From: CAWAMD01 sp963783045
GTDB taxonomy: Bacteria > Actinomycetota > Nitriliruptoria > Nitriliruptorales > Nitriliruptoraceae
DNA length: 64,000 bases
Assembly (NCBI GenBank): GCA_963783045.1
Contig: CAWAMD010000001.1
Coordinates: 1 to 64,000, forward strand
Direction of reading: 5' to 3'
The notes under the pieces are model-generated. The model made no database searches and was not told where the DNA came from. It worked only from the letters and a program-made list of their open reading frames with translations. How positions within the stretch are numbered: the first letter of the stretch is position 1; every line of letters starts with the position of its first letter. The position numbers and the translations under genes are program-made. This document shows, piece by piece, positions 49,944 through 59,152 of this stretch.

Positions 49944-52298
49944 CTGCACGCCGTTCGCCGCCTGTTCCGCCTCACGCTCGGTGCCCGTCCGCCGCTCACG
50001 CACGGGGTGACGACCGTCGACGGCATCCGGCGCCCCGTGACGATCCGACGGGACGGCTGGCACGTTCCCCACATCGAGGCGGCGACCGACACGGACGCCT
50101 GGTACGGCCTCGGGTTCTGCCAGGGCCAGGACCGGGCCTTCCAGATCGAGATGTTCAAGCGCATCGCCCGCGGCACGCTCGCCGTCCTCGTCGGCGAGAC
50201 CGGCGTCACCATCGACCGGCTCGCTCGGCGCCTCGGCCTGCACCACCGGGCCGGTGCGCAGCTCGCCGCGATACGGGACGACCTGCGCGACGCGCTCGCC
50301 GCCTTCGCCGCCGGCGTCACCGACGGCATGACGGTCGGGTCGCCGCGGCCGGCCCACGAGTTCGTGCTCCTGCGCAGCGAGCCGACCCCGCTGACCGCGC
50401 AGGACGTCGTGGCCATGCTGAAGCTCCATTCGTTCCTGCTGGCGGGGAACTGGGAGATGGAGCTGGCCCGGCTCCAGGTGCTCGTCCACGACGGCGAGGA
50501 GGCGCTGCGGGCACTCGACCTCACCTACGCCGAGCACCTGCCGGTGACGGCCCCACCGGGCCGGTCGGCCGGCCCGGTGATCGACCGGCTCTCGGCCGAC
50601 CTCGCGCTCCTGCGCGACCGCCTGAAGATCGAGGGTGCCTCGAACAACTGGGCCGTCGCGGGCTCGCGCACTGCCAGCGGACGTCCGCTCGTCGCGAACG
50701 ATCCGCACCTGCCGGGCACGCTGCCCCCGCTCTGGTACCTGGCGCACCTCACGACGCCGGCATGGTCCCTGGCCGGCGCGGCGTTCGCGGGCACGCCCGG
50801 GATCGCAGCGGGGCACAACGGCCACGGCGCCTGGGGCGTGACCGCCGCACACACGGACAACACCGACCTCTACCTCGAGGAGGTCGTCGGCGCAGGCCGG
50901 GTCCGCGACGACGCCGCGCCGGGAGGCGTCGCCGAGTGCCCGGTCCGCCGCGAGGTGATCGGGGTCCGCGGCGGCGACGACATCGTCGAGGAGGTCATCG
51001 AGACACCCCGCGGACCGATCATCGGCCCTGCCCTCGACGGCGCACCGACCGCCCTGTCCATCGCCGGCACCTGGCTCGACGACGCCCCGTCGGTGGGCCT
51101 GCTCGACGTGGCGGGTGCCCGCGACTTCGACACGTTCCGGCGTCGCTTCGAGCAGTGGCCGGGTATGCAGCTCAACGTGGTGTGGGCCGACACGTCGGGC
51201 ACGATCGGCTGGCAGCTCGTCGGCGAGCTGCCGGTCCGCCGCGGGGAGCGCGGCGCGACGACGCCGCAGCCCGGCTGGGACCCGGCTGTCGGATGGACCG
51301 GCGAGCGGATCCCCTTCGCGCGCATGCCCTTCGTGCGCGACCCGAAAGCGGGGTTCGTGGCGACGGCGAACAACAAGCCGGTGCGAGGCGCCGGCGACGA
51401 CGACCCGTTCCTGGGCCTCGACTGGCTCGAGGGCTACCGGGTGGCGGCGATCCACGACGCGCTGCACGCACGCGACGACTGGGACGTCGCCTCCACGCTG
51501 GCGCTACAGGTCGACCAGCGCTCCGTCCCCTGGCTGGAGATGCGCGCCGCCGTGCTGGCGCTGCAGCCGACCGAGGCGCGCGCGTCACTCGGACTCCGGT
51601 TGCTCGCCGACTGGGACGGAGTCGTGTCCGCCGACTCGCCGGCCGCTGCCGTGTTCGAGCTGTTCACCGCGGACATGATCCGCCGCATCGTCGAGGCGAA
51701 GGCCCCGCGGGCGGCCGTCTGGATGCTCGGGGCCGGGTTCCACGAGCTCGCCGACCACTCCATCCTCGGACTGCGGCGCACCTCCCACCTCATCGCCCTG
51801 CTCCACGACCGTCCCGACGGGTGGTTCGACGAGCCGTGGGACGAGGTGATCGCCGGGTCGCTGACGGCCGCGGTCGCACGGCTCGAGCGCGAGCACGGCC
51901 CCGACCCGGCGGAGTGGGGCTGGGGCACCGTCCGTCCGCTCACGCTCCGGCATCCCGTCGGGCGGGTGGCGGCGCCACTGGCCGCGATCTTCGACCGCGG
52001 TCCCTTCCCGTGGGGCGGCGACGCCCACACGATCCCGCAGGCGTCCCCGTCGCCGCTCGACCCGACCGGTGACCCCATCGCGATCGCGTCGTTGCGCATG
52101 GTCGTGGACGTGGGCGCGTTCGAGGACAGCCGCTGGATCCTGCCCGGCGGCCAGTCGGGCAACCCCTCCTCGCCCCACTACGACGACCAGCTGCCGCTCT
52201 GGCGCGCCGCCGAGGGCATCCCGATCCCGTTCTCGCCGCAGGCCGTGGAGGACGCCTGCCGTGACCGGCTCCGGCTGCTGCCACGCTCAGCCCGATGA
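49944..52298 (+). CDS. Penicillin-acylase-family Ntn hydrolase
   Basis: About 784 residues. The autocatalytic site is KIEGASNNWAVAGSRTASG, where the serine near residue 233 becomes the N-terminal nucleophile after chain cleavage. Other family blocks are GLGFCQGQDRAFQIEMFKRI, PLVANDPHLPGTLPPLWYLA, HNGHGAWGVTAAHTDNTDLY and PGGQSGNPSSPHYDDQLPLW. The family hydrolyses amide bonds of beta-lactams, acyl-homoserine lactones or acylated lipids. There is no signal peptide, so it may be cytoplasmic. No ATG, GTG or TTG suits the N-terminus; a CTG at 49944 with AAGGAG six bases upstream fits best. Confidence 0.83.
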   Translation: MHAVRRLFRLTLGARPPLTHGVTTVDGIRRPVTIRRDGWHVPHIEAATDTDAWYGLGFCQGQDRAFQIEMFKRIARGTLAVLVGETGVTIDRLARRLGLHHRAGAQLAAIRDDLRDALAAFAAGVTDGMTVGSPRPAHEFVLLRSEPTPLTAQDVVAMLKLHSFLLAGNWEMELARLQVLVHDGEEALRALDLTYAEHLPVTAPPGRSAGPVIDRLSADLALLRDRLKIEGASNNWAVAGSRTASGRPLVANDPHLPGTLPPLWYLAHLTTPAWSLAGAAFAGTPGIAAGHNGHGAWGVTAAHTDNTDLYLEEVVGAGRVRDDAAPGGVAECPVRREVIGVRGGDDIVEEVIETPRGPIIGPALDGAPTALSIAGTWLDDAPSVGLLDVAGARDFDTFRRRFEQWPGMQLNVVWADTSGTIGWQLVGELPVRRGERGATTPQPGWDPAVGWTGERIPFARMPFVRDPKAGFVATANNKPVRGAGDDDPFLGLDWLEGYRVAAIHDALHARDDWDVASTLALQVDQRSVPWLEMRAAVLALQPTEARASLGLRLLADWDGVVSADSPAAAVFELFTADMIRRIVEAKAPRAAVWMLGAGFHELADHSILGLRRTSHLIALLHDRPDGWFDEPWDEVIAGSLTAAVARLEREHGPDPAEWGWGTVRPLTLRHPVGRVAAPLAAIFDRGPFPWGGDAHTIPQASPSPLDPTGDPIAIASLRMVVDVGAFEDSRWILPGGQSGNPSSPHYDDQLPLWRAAEGIPIPFSPQAVEDACRDRLRLLPRSAR

Positions 52299-52344
52299 GG
52301 GCCGAGCCCGTACCGTGGTGCCGACGCCGTGGAGGAGGTCCGAG

Positions 52345-52551
52345 GTGAACTGCCGCTGCGAGGTCCTGAACGTCATGACGGGGGACGCGGCGAGGGACTA
52401 CGCCCGCACGCACCTCGACGTGGTGCGCTCCGACGGGCACGGCACGACGTACTACCGCTGCCCGCAGACGGGGATGACGTGGGCCGAGGAGCAGGCTCCC
52501 GCCCCGTACGCCGGCACCGTCAGACGGCTGCGCCGCGCCGAGCGTGTATGA
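52345..52551 (+). CDS. Small zinc-ribbon-like protein
   Basis: The 68-residue protein starts at a GTG just after GGAGGAGGTCC. It begins NCRCEVLNVMTGDAARDYAR and contains YYRCPQTGMTWAEEQAP. The C-x-C and later single C could hold a metal if a fourth ligand (His) joins. The start lies 46 bp after the acylase stop, so it may be the second gene of that unit. Family unknown; coding bias and the strong ribosome site support it. Confidence 0.45.
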   Translation: MNCRCEVLNVMTGDAARDYARTHLDVVRSDGHGTTYYRCPQTGMTWAEEQAPAPYAGTVRRLRRAERV

Positions 52552-52588
52552 CCCGGCGCGTCATCCGCCGCCCCGTCGTCACCCCACG

Positions 52589-52726
52589 TCACCGCGTGCC
52601 GTAGTTGATCAGCTGGAACTCGTCCGTGGACGAGGGGCCCTGGCTGACCACGACCGCGTAGGACACACCGAAGGCCACCACGGCGGCGATGATCGCCGCC
52701 ACCAGCCACGTCCTCAAGGCAATCAC
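52589..52726 (-). CDS. 45-residue single-span membrane peptide
   Basis: An AGGAAAGG ribosome site precedes a GTG that encodes IALRTWLVAAIIAAVVAFGV then SYAVVVSQGPSSTDEFQLIN. One hydrophobic helix near the N-terminus is followed by a polar tail. It lies just beyond the terminator of the DUF3068 gene on the same strand. Too short for reliable family assignment, but the ribosome site and clean helix argue that it is real. Confidence 0.45.
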   Translation of the reverse strand: MIALRTWLVAAIIAAVVAFGVSYAVVVSQGPSSTDEFQLINYGTR

Positions 52727-52758
52727 CGTTCGCGACCTTTCCTGCTGTCGAGCGTGGG

Positions 52759-52790
52759 GGGCGGGCCGGCGCCTGCGGGCAGGCCCGCCC
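52759..52790 (-). terminator. Hairpin after the DUF3068 gene
   Basis: Stem GGGCGGGCC / GGCCCGCCC with inner CCTG...CAGG pairing starts 11 bp past the DUF3068 stop on the minus strand. The small membrane peptide gene lies just beyond it. Confidence 0.6.
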
Positions 52791-52800
52791 GTGGTCGGAT

Positions 52801-53751
52801 CTAGGCCTTTGTGGGCTGGCGCGGCTGGGGCTGCGTCGCATCCTCGAGCACGATGATGCGCTCTTCCTCGCGGCGCAGGCCACGGAAGATCCCGAGGCCG
52901 ATGAGACCGAGGCCGAGGATCCCGGCGCCCAGCGGCAGCCAGCGAGACGCCAGCCGCAGCAGGCGAACGTCGCTCTTGGCCTCGGCGACGCTGTCGGCGA
53001 TCTCCTCGTCGGTGTAGCCGACGGTGCCCTTGCTCAGGGTCAGCACCCGCTGTCCGTCGAGCTCGAGCCACTGGTCGACGTCCTGGCTGCCGTTCACGAT
53101 GCGGCCCGTGGCCGGCTCCACCCACAGGGTCTTGGACACCTGGTAGCGCTCATTCGTGGTGACGTTGCCGGTGCCGGAGCGTCCGACGACCGAGGCCGGC
53201 ACGTCGCGGGTCCCCACGTCCATCGGTCCGATGTCCTGCGTGAAGCGGAAGACCCCGAGCCCGTCGACCTCGGCGTCCTCCTGGTAGGTCACCGGGAAGC
53301 CCGCGCCGGCGGTGCTGTCCCACAGGACGTAGTCGGCGCGCTGCGTCCCGAAGGGGAACTTGAGCGTCAGCGCGTCACCGTGGACCGGCTCCTCGCCGCA
53401 GCAGGCGACCGACGCGCCGGTTGTGCGATCGAGCGCGATGCGCTCCTCGACCGTGGAGAGCACCTCACCGGTGTCCGCGTTCATCGTCGCGAGGAACATG
53501 TCCCAGACGGCGATATCACCCGTCCCTGCGGCAACGTCGCCACGGACGGTCCGCAGGCTCTCGACCGGCGCCGTGGTCTCGCCGAGCTCGCTGACGCTGA
53601 AGTAGGTCACCTCCCCGGCGCTGTCCGTGACCGACGCCTGGTCGAGCGGCGCCTTTGCGAGCGTCGGCGCGACGTAGAAGGTGAGGGCCAGCGCGAGGAC
53701 CGCCAGGAAGACCCCGACCGCGAAGATGCTGACGTTGACACGACGTTGCAT
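52801..53751 (-). CDS. DUF3068 (PorA-family-annotated) membrane protein
   Basis: The 316-residue protein has an N-terminal helix (VSIFAVGVFLAVLALALTFY), a large extracytoplasmic beta-rich domain and a C-terminal helix (WLPLGAGILGLGLIGLGIFR) with a basic and acidic tail. The domain contains WDMFLATMNADTGEVLSTVE, RIALDRTTGASVACCGEEPV, FPFGTQRADYVLWDSTAGAG and YQVSKTLWVEPATGRIVNGS, which match DUF3068. The porin label sometimes given to this family is not supported here by any pore feature. Members sit next to envelope-glycan genes, as here. The paired cysteines in VACCGEE are unusual. Confidence 0.8.
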   Translation of the reverse strand: MQRRVNVSIFAVGVFLAVLALALTFYVAPTLAKAPLDQASVTDSAGEVTYFSVSELGETTAPVESLRTVRGDVAAGTGDIAVWDMFLATMNADTGEVLSTVEERIALDRTTGASVACCGEEPVHGDALTLKFPFGTQRADYVLWDSTAGAGFPVTYQEDAEVDGLGVFRFTQDIGPMDVGTRDVPASVVGRSGTGNVTTNERYQVSKTLWVEPATGRIVNGSQDVDQWLELDGQRVLTLSKGTVGYTDEEIADSVAEAKSDVRLLRLASRWLPLGAGILGLGLIGLGIFRGLRREEERIIVLEDATQPQPRQPTKA

Positions 53752-53794
53752 CGGACACCCCTTGTGCCTGACCGGACGAGATCCGGCTGTCTCC

Positions 53795-54673
53795 CTACCC
53801 CATGCGCGTCGCCGACGATACGCCGGTCGGCGCCGCCCTACCAGGGGCCTGATAGTCCTCTCCGACCTGCCGGTCGGCCTGCGCGACGCGACAGCGGGCG
53901 AGCAGGTCGAGCGCGTCGTCGACCGCCTCGGCGTGCACGGGGAAGTCCGCCACGCTGAAGGATTCGTTGCGGGCCACCGAGCGGCGACGGACCAGCGTCG
54001 CGAGGCGCGGGAACGCCCACGTGACGAGACGTCGCGGCAGCCGACGGCGTAGCCCCAGCGGGTCGAGGCGGAGGATGCGGTGGACGGCGTCGGCGCGCCG
54101 GCGCTCGAAGGCCTCGACGGCCTCGCTGCCGTGCACGCCGACCACCTCCACCTCGTCGAACACCTGCTCGAGGAGCCGCTGCAGCTCGTCGGCCGTGTAC
54201 TCGCGCACGTGGTACGGGTTCTCCGACACGCTGCGGCGGACGTTCGGCGTGGTGAGCAGCAGCACGCCACCGGGGCGGAGCCGGCGACGCAGCGCCCGCA
54301 CGAACGCCAGGTCGTCCTCGACGTGCTCGAGCACCTGGAAGTTGCACACGAGGTCAACGTCCCCCTGCGGGGCATCAACGTCCGCTCCGGCGCCAACGTC
54401 GGCCAGGCGGAAGGTGACGTTGGCCAGATCGGACCAGCGCTCCCGGCAGTCCGCCACGACAGCCGGGTCGCGGTCCTCGCCGATGACCTGCGCTGCCGCG
54501 CTCGCGAGCAGGACCGTCCCGAGCCCGTCGCCACACCCGGCGTCGAGGACGACCCGGCCTCCGGCGAGCGGGAGCGCGTGGACGTACGCCACACGGTGGC
54601 GCGCCTCGTCGTAGTCGAACAGCACCCCGCGGCCGGTTCGCTCGCCGGTGAACCGCAACGCTGTCTGCACCAT
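53795..54673 (-). CDS. Class I SAM-dependent methyltransferase
   Basis: About 292 residues. SAM-binding loop VVLDAGCGDGLGTVLLASAA, acidic post-loop VIGEDRDPAVVADCRERWSD, motif II VDLVCNFQVLEHVEDDLAFV and motif III RLRPGGVLLLTTPNVRRSVS. The C-terminal 100 residues are specific (YTADELQRLLEQVFDEVEVV, RRLPRRLVTWAFPRLATLV). It resembles methyltransferases of glycan loci. It converges with nothing and is divergent from the GT4 gene, with the starts about 145 bp apart. The first ATG at 54748 is possible, but ATG 54673 fits the family better. Confidence 0.8.
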   Translation of the reverse strand: MVQTALRFTGERTGRGVLFDYDEARHRVAYVHALPLAGGRVVLDAGCGDGLGTVLLASAAAQVIGEDRDPAVVADCRERWSDLANVTFRLADVGAGADVDAPQGDVDLVCNFQVLEHVEDDLAFVRALRRRLRPGGVLLLTTPNVRRSVSENPYHVREYTADELQRLLEQVFDEVEVVGVHGSEAVEAFERRRADAVHRILRLDPLGLRRRLPRRLVTWAFPRLATLVRRRSVARNESFSVADFPVHAEAVDDALDLLARCRVAQADRQVGEDYQAPGRAAPTGVSSATRMG

Positions 54674-54818
54674 GCCCGTGCCGGTCCCTGGCTCGAGAGA
54701 TCCCCGCTGGTATCCGACGACCGTGGCCCCCATGGACCCGAAGGGCAAGGGTCAGGTGTCACCAGTCAGGCCGCCGACGGCTGTCTATCGTCGAGACGAG
54801 GAGACGGAAGAGGGCAGT

Positions 54819-56039
54819 GTGGGACGGTCCGAGCACCGCCCCCGGTTGCTGGTCTGCAACTGGCGCGACACGGGACATCCCGAGGGCGGCGGCTCGGAGG
54901 TCTACGTCGAGGCGGTGGCGACCGGTCTGGCCGGGCGGGGATGGGACGTGACGATGTTCACGGCCCACTATCCCGGCGCACCCCGTGAGGAGCGGCGCGG
55001 CGGGATCCGCATCGTGCGTCGCGGCGGGCGGCTCAGCGTGTACGCGTGGGGCGTGCTGCTCGGCCTGACCAGGCGGTTCGGCCCGCTCGATGCGGTGCTG
55101 GACGTGCAGAACGGGGTGCCGTTCTTCACGGCGCTGTTCCACGACTCGCCCACGGTGCTCGTCCACCACGTGCACCGCGAGCAGTGGCCGATCGTGCTCG
55201 ACCGTCGTCGGGCCGCGATCGGCTGGTTCATCGAGTCGCGCCTCGCGCCCCGCCTGTACCGGCGCAGCTGCTACGTCACCGTGTCCGAGGCCACCCGCGC
55301 CGAGCTGGTGGGCCTCGGGATCGAACCGTCACGGATCGCCGTGGCGCGCAACGGAACGACCCCCCTGCCGACCATCGCGGTGCCGCCCGTACCCGCGACA
55401 CCCCCGCGGATCGTGGCGCTCGGACGGCTGGTCCCCCACAAGCGGGTGGAGCTGGCCATCGACGCCGTCGCGGCACTCGCGCCCCGGTTCCCCGGTCTGT
55501 GCCTGGACGTGGTCGGCCAGGGCTACTGGGAGCCCGAGCTGCGGTCCCGGGCACAGCAGCTCGGCATCGGCGACCGGGTCGTCTTCCACGGCTTCGTCTC
55601 CGAGGAGGAGAAGGCGGCGCTGCTGGCGCGTGCCTCGTTGCTGGCGATCCCGTCGGTGAAGGAAGGCTGGGGCATCGCCGTCATGGAAGCGGCGTCGCTC
55701 GGCGTGCCCGCGGTCGGGTTCCGGTCCGCCGGCGGGCTCGCCGAGTCGATCGTCCACGGTCACACCGGACTGCTCGCCGTGGACGAGGACGAGTTCGTGA
55801 CCTTCGTCGGCGACCTGCTGGCCGATCCGCTGCGCCGCCAGCTGCTCGGCCTGCGGGCCCGGCGGCGTGCCGAGACGTTCAACTGGGACGCGACGGTCGA
55901 GCGGGTCGAGCAGCTCCTGCGGGTCACCATGCCGGACCGGCGCGCCTCCGGGAGACCGCCTGCGCGCCCAGCAGCCCGACGAGGAGCAGCAGCACGAGCA
56001 GATCTGCGGCCAGCGTCGGCCACCGAGGAGGCGGGGTGA
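54819..56039 (+). CDS. GT4-type glycosyltransferase
   Basis: The 406-residue GT-B enzyme opens with RPRLLVCNWRDTGHPEGGGS and EVYVEAVATGLAGRGWDVTM, and the acceptor-side HHVHREQWPIVLD follows. The donor domain has RIVALGRLVPHKRVELAIDA, VFHGFVSEEEKAALLARASL and the E-x7-E motif VKEGWGIAVMEAASLG. It transfers a sugar from a nucleotide donor to a glycan or lipid acceptor at the inner membrane face. GTG 54819 follows GGAAGAGGGC. The last 38 codons (RASGRPPARPAARRGAAARA) overlap the convergent membrane-protein gene by 116 bp and look non-conserved, so a shorter protein may be the ancestral form. Confidence 0.85.
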   Translation: MGRSEHRPRLLVCNWRDTGHPEGGGSEVYVEAVATGLAGRGWDVTMFTAHYPGAPREERRGGIRIVRRGGRLSVYAWGVLLGLTRRFGPLDAVLDVQNGVPFFTALFHDSPTVLVHHVHREQWPIVLDRRRAAIGWFIESRLAPRLYRRSCYVTVSEATRAELVGLGIEPSRIAVARNGTTPLPTIAVPPVPATPPRIVALGRLVPHKRVELAIDAVAALAPRFPGLCLDVVGQGYWEPELRSRAQQLGIGDRVVFHGFVSEEEKAALLARASLLAIPSVKEGWGIAVMEAASLGVPAVGFRSAGGLAESIVHGHTGLLAVDEDEFVTFVGDLLADPLRRQLLGLRARRRAETFNWDATVERVEQLLRVTMPDRRASGRPPARPAARRGAAARADLRPASATEEAG

Positions 56040-57693
56040 CCGGTGGCGGACCCGGGGCCGGGATCCGGTAGAGCAGCAGGTCGTCGCTCGTCAGCACCGC
56101 GGTCAGGCCGGTCACCGCGTCAGCCGGCACCTCGTCCGGTCGGGTGACCGCTACATACCGGATCCCGAGCGACCCCAGGGCGGCGGCGACGGGTCGTCCC
56201 CGATCGAGCGCCGTGTCGACCCGGGCGACCCACGGATCCTCGCCGGGCACGACCTGGTCGCCCACCACGAGGTCGTCGTCGACGAGCACGGGCCGCGGCC
56301 ACCATTCGACGAGGGGCACCTGCACGACGTGGCCGGCGTTCCAGGGGTAGGCCTGATAGCGGGACCACGGCAGGACCACGACCCCACCGGCGACGGGATC
56401 GCTGGCCACAACGTCCCGCCCGTCGGCCCAGCTGTCCGGGTAGCGGACCGCGGCGAGTCGACCACCCGCCCCGAGGCCGAGGCTCGGCAGCGCGACGATC
56501 GGCAGCAGCACCCCGGCCGCGATCGCCGTGTGCCGGGCCGGGTCGGCCACCCGGGCGGCGAGCCACTCGACGCCGACGCCGAAGGCGAGGGCCTCGAGCA
56601 GCGCGAGGGGCAGCAGCGCCCGCTGCGCGTCGCGGAGGATCCCGGCCACCGGGACCACCCGGACGGCGGCCTCGAGCGCGTGCTGCCAGCCGGGGACGGT
56701 GCTGGCCGCCGCCCACGCGAACCCGAGCGACGCCGCGACGGCCAGGCCGACCAGCGACCCGCTCGCCCCGCGGCGCCACAGGCGCACCAGACCGAGGGCC
56801 GCGACCGCCAGCACCGCGACCGCCAGCGCCGCGCCGACGGTGCTCGCCCGTTCCGGGGGGAACACCGATCGGCTCCAGATCCCCCCGAGGGTCAGCAGGC
56901 TGCCGACCGACCCGAGCGCCGTGTCGGCGTTGGCGGCGAAGGCCGCCACTCCCAGCGGGCGCGGCGGGACCCCGCCGGGCCGGGTGACCGCCGGCACGAT
57001 CCAGACGAGGCTGAAGGCGACGCCGGCCCCGACCACGGCCCCGGCACGGCGCAGCTGGCGTGACCACCGGCGGCCGGCGACCGGCGCCGCGACGACGATG
57101 GCGGCCGTGGCGACCACGAGCACCCCGCCTGACGGGTTCGCGAAGGTCGCGGCCGCGAGCCACCCGGCGAGCGGAAGGAGAGCGGGACGCGCCGCCGACG
57201 CGGTCCGCATCCGTTGCGCCGCCGCCACCGCCCACGGCAGCACGGCGTAGGCGACGAGCAGCCACCAGTGGCCGATGAGCAGCCGCTCGAGGACGAAGGC
57301 GTTCCACACGTACAGGGCGGCGGCGGCCGTGCGTGCGCCCCGTCCGTGCCGGGACAGGAGAGCGGCCACGCCGGCGCCGGCCAGCACGAACCAGCCGAGG
57401 AGCACCAGGTCCTGGAGCCACCCGGCCGGCACGACACGCGAGCAGAGGGCCATCAGCAGCTGCGCCGGCACGTTGCGCCCGAGCTCGGTCCCGAGCCCCA
57501 GGAGTCCGAGCCCCAGCGGCGGCCGCGGCACCACCACCATGTCGTAGGCGAGCACGAACCCGCCCCCGAGCAGCGGACCCACGCACAGCAGCCCTGCCAC
57601 GAGGCCCACGACCGCGCCGGGTGCCCAGGGGCGCTGCCACACCGCGACCGGCCGCTGCGCTGGTTCCCTGCCCGCCCGCTGGCTCACCGTCAC
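55924..57693 (-). CDS. Large polytopic membrane protein, GT-C-like
   Basis: The 589-residue protein has about 12 hydrophobic helices (GAVVGLVAGLLCVGPLLGGG, LLIGHWWLLVAYAVLPWAVA, GVLVVATAAIVVAAPVAGRR) and a C-terminal soluble segment (GVVVLPWSRYQAYPWNAGHV). An RDAQRALLPLALLEALAFGV segment echoes the same region of the AftD-like protein encoded nearby. The fold suggests a lipid-linked-sugar glycosyltransferase, although no catalytic D/E motif can be named. It opposes the GT4 gene. GTG 57693 is taken as start; the upstream in-frame residues are arginine-rich and not convincing. Confidence 0.65.
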   Translation of the reverse strand: MTVSQRAGREPAQRPVAVWQRPWAPGAVVGLVAGLLCVGPLLGGGFVLAYDMVVVPRPPLGLGLLGLGTELGRNVPAQLLMALCSRVVPAGWLQDLVLLGWFVLAGAGVAALLSRHGRGARTAAAALYVWNAFVLERLLIGHWWLLVAYAVLPWAVAAAQRMRTASAARPALLPLAGWLAAATFANPSGGVLVVATAAIVVAAPVAGRRWSRQLRRAGAVVGAGVAFSLVWIVPAVTRPGGVPPRPLGVAAFAANADTALGSVGSLLTLGGIWSRSVFPPERASTVGAALAVAVLAVAALGLVRLWRRGASGSLVGLAVAASLGFAWAAASTVPGWQHALEAAVRVVPVAGILRDAQRALLPLALLEALAFGVGVEWLAARVADPARHTAIAAGVLLPIVALPSLGLGAGGRLAAVRYPDSWADGRDVVASDPVAGGVVVLPWSRYQAYPWNAGHVVQVPLVEWWPRPVLVDDDLVVGDQVVPGEDPWVARVDTALDRGRPVAAALGSLGIRYVAVTRPDEVPADAVTGLTAVLTSDDLLLYRIPAPGPPPVTPPPRWPTLAADLLVLLLLVGLLGAQAVSRRRAGPAW

Positions 57694-57844
57694 CCCAGGT
57701 CCACGTCGGCCGCATGCTACGTCCCGGGACGGCCGTGCCGGACCGGCCCGACGACACATGCGTCCGGCGGATCTGTCGGGGCATTCGACCCGGTACCCCG
57801 CTGCTGCGCCTCGTTACGCTCGCGTGTTGGCGCAGGGGACGAGG

Positions 57845-59152
57845 ATGCACCTGGGGATGGGAGGCACCTCCGGCGTGGAGGCTCAGCCGATCGCCGCAGG
57901 TTCCCGGCCGGCACGGGAGCCCGATCCGGCCGCGACGCCGCGCCGGGCGTCGGCCGTGCTGGCCCCGACCACGCTGCTGACGCACGCGCTCGGGTACGGC
58001 TTCGTGGTGCTGGCTTCGCGGCTCCTCGGTCCCGCCGACTACGGGATCGTGGCCGCCCTGCTCGGGATCGTGATCATCGGCACGGTCCCCGGGCTCGCGC
58101 TGCAGGCGGTCACGGCCCGCCACATCGCGCTCGGCGACCGGCAGGGCGCCGACGTGGCGGCGCTCTGGAGCGGCCTGCGTCGACCGATCCTCACCGCCTC
58201 GGCGGCGACGGCGGTGCTCACGGTGGTGGCCGCCCCGCTCGTGGTGCGCTTCCTCCGGCTGCCGTCCTGGACGCCCATGCTCGGCGTCGTCTGCAGCCTC
58301 GCCCTGCTGCCGCTGCTGTCGAGCCTGCACGGCGTGCTGCAGGGGCAGCGCCGGTTCGAGGCCCTGGGCCTCGTCACCGCGACCGGCGCCACCGCGAAGC
58401 TGCTGGCCGGCGCGGCGCTCATCGCGGCCGGCCAGGGCGCCCCCGGCGCGATGGTCGGCGTGGCCGCCGGGTACGCGCTCGAGGTGATGCTCGCCCGACG
58501 GGTCCTGGCCAGGACGTTGCGGGGGCGGCGGGACCGGACCCGCCCCGGCATCCGCCGTGAGGTCGCCTGGGCCGTCGCGGGGATCGCCGCGGTGGTGGTG
58601 CTCGCCAACGTCGACCTCGTGCTCGCCCGGCACGTGCTCCCGGCGGCCGAGGCCGGCCGGTACGCGGTCGGGGCGGTCGGCGCCCGGGTCGCGTACTGGG
58701 GCCCGCAGTTCGTCCTGCTGATCGTCTACCCCCGTCTCGTCGTCGCCGACGACCCGGGGCGGGTGCTCGGACGCACCGCGCTGCTGCTCGCGGCCGCCGG
58801 CATCGTGGGCATGGCCGTCGCCGCCGCAGCGGCACGCCCGCTCGTGACCGGCATCTTCGGCGCCGTCTACGGACCCGTCGCCCCGCTGGTGTGGCGGTTC
58901 GTCGGTCTCGGCACCCTGCTCGCCGTCCTGCACCTGCTGGTGCTCGGTGCCCTCGCGACCGGCCGACGCGCCACCATCGTCGTGGCGGTCGCCGCCGTCG
59001 CCCTGACGGCGACCGCGGCCGTGACGCTGCGCCCCGCGACGGTCGGGGGCGTCCTCGGGCTGATGCTGGCCGGCGTCGGGACGGCGGTCGTGGTGGCCGG
59101 GGTCGGTCAGCTCGCCCCGATCTCGCCGCGGCGCCGGCGGTCGGCCCCGTGA
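57845..59152 (+). CDS. Wzx-type polysaccharide flippase
   Basis: The 435-residue protein with 12-14 helices belongs to the MOP/PST exporters. The first helix pair is VLAPTTLLTHALGYGFVVLA followed by SRLLGPADYGIVAALLGIVI, and the LLGPADYGIV motif marks this family. Later helices are VAWAVAGIAAVVVLANVDLV, then LARHVLPAAEAGRYAVGAVG. It should flip lipid-linked oligosaccharides to the outer face. The 3' end overlaps the AftD-like gene start by 4 bp (GTGA). GAGG six bases before ATG 57845 supports that start; a second ATG four codons later is possible. Confidence 0.88.
   Translation: MHLGMGGTSGVEAQPIAAGSRPAREPDPAATPRRASAVLAPTTLLTHALGYGFVVLASRLLGPADYGIVAALLGIVIIGTVPGLALQAVTARHIALGDRQGADVAALWSGLRRPILTASAATAVLTVVAAPLVVRFLRLPSWTPMLGVVCSLALLPLLSSLHGVLQGQRRFEALGLVTATGATAKLLAGAALIAAGQGAPGAMVGVAAGYALEVMLARRVLARTLRGRRDRTRPGIRREVAWAVAGIAAVVVLANVDLVLARHVLPAAEAGRYAVGAVGARVAYWGPQFVLLIVYPRLVVADDPGRVLGRTALLLAAAGIVGMAVAAAAARPLVTGIFGAVYGPVAPLVWRFVGLGTLLAVLHLLVLGALATGRRATIVVAVAAVALTATAAVTLRPATVGGVLGLMLAGVGTAVVVAGVGQLAPISPRRRRSAP

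Noticed and set aside
53772..53786. CCGGACGAGATCCGG hairpin between the DUF3068 and methyltransferase genes
   Set aside because: Only a 5-bp stem; too weak to call a terminator.
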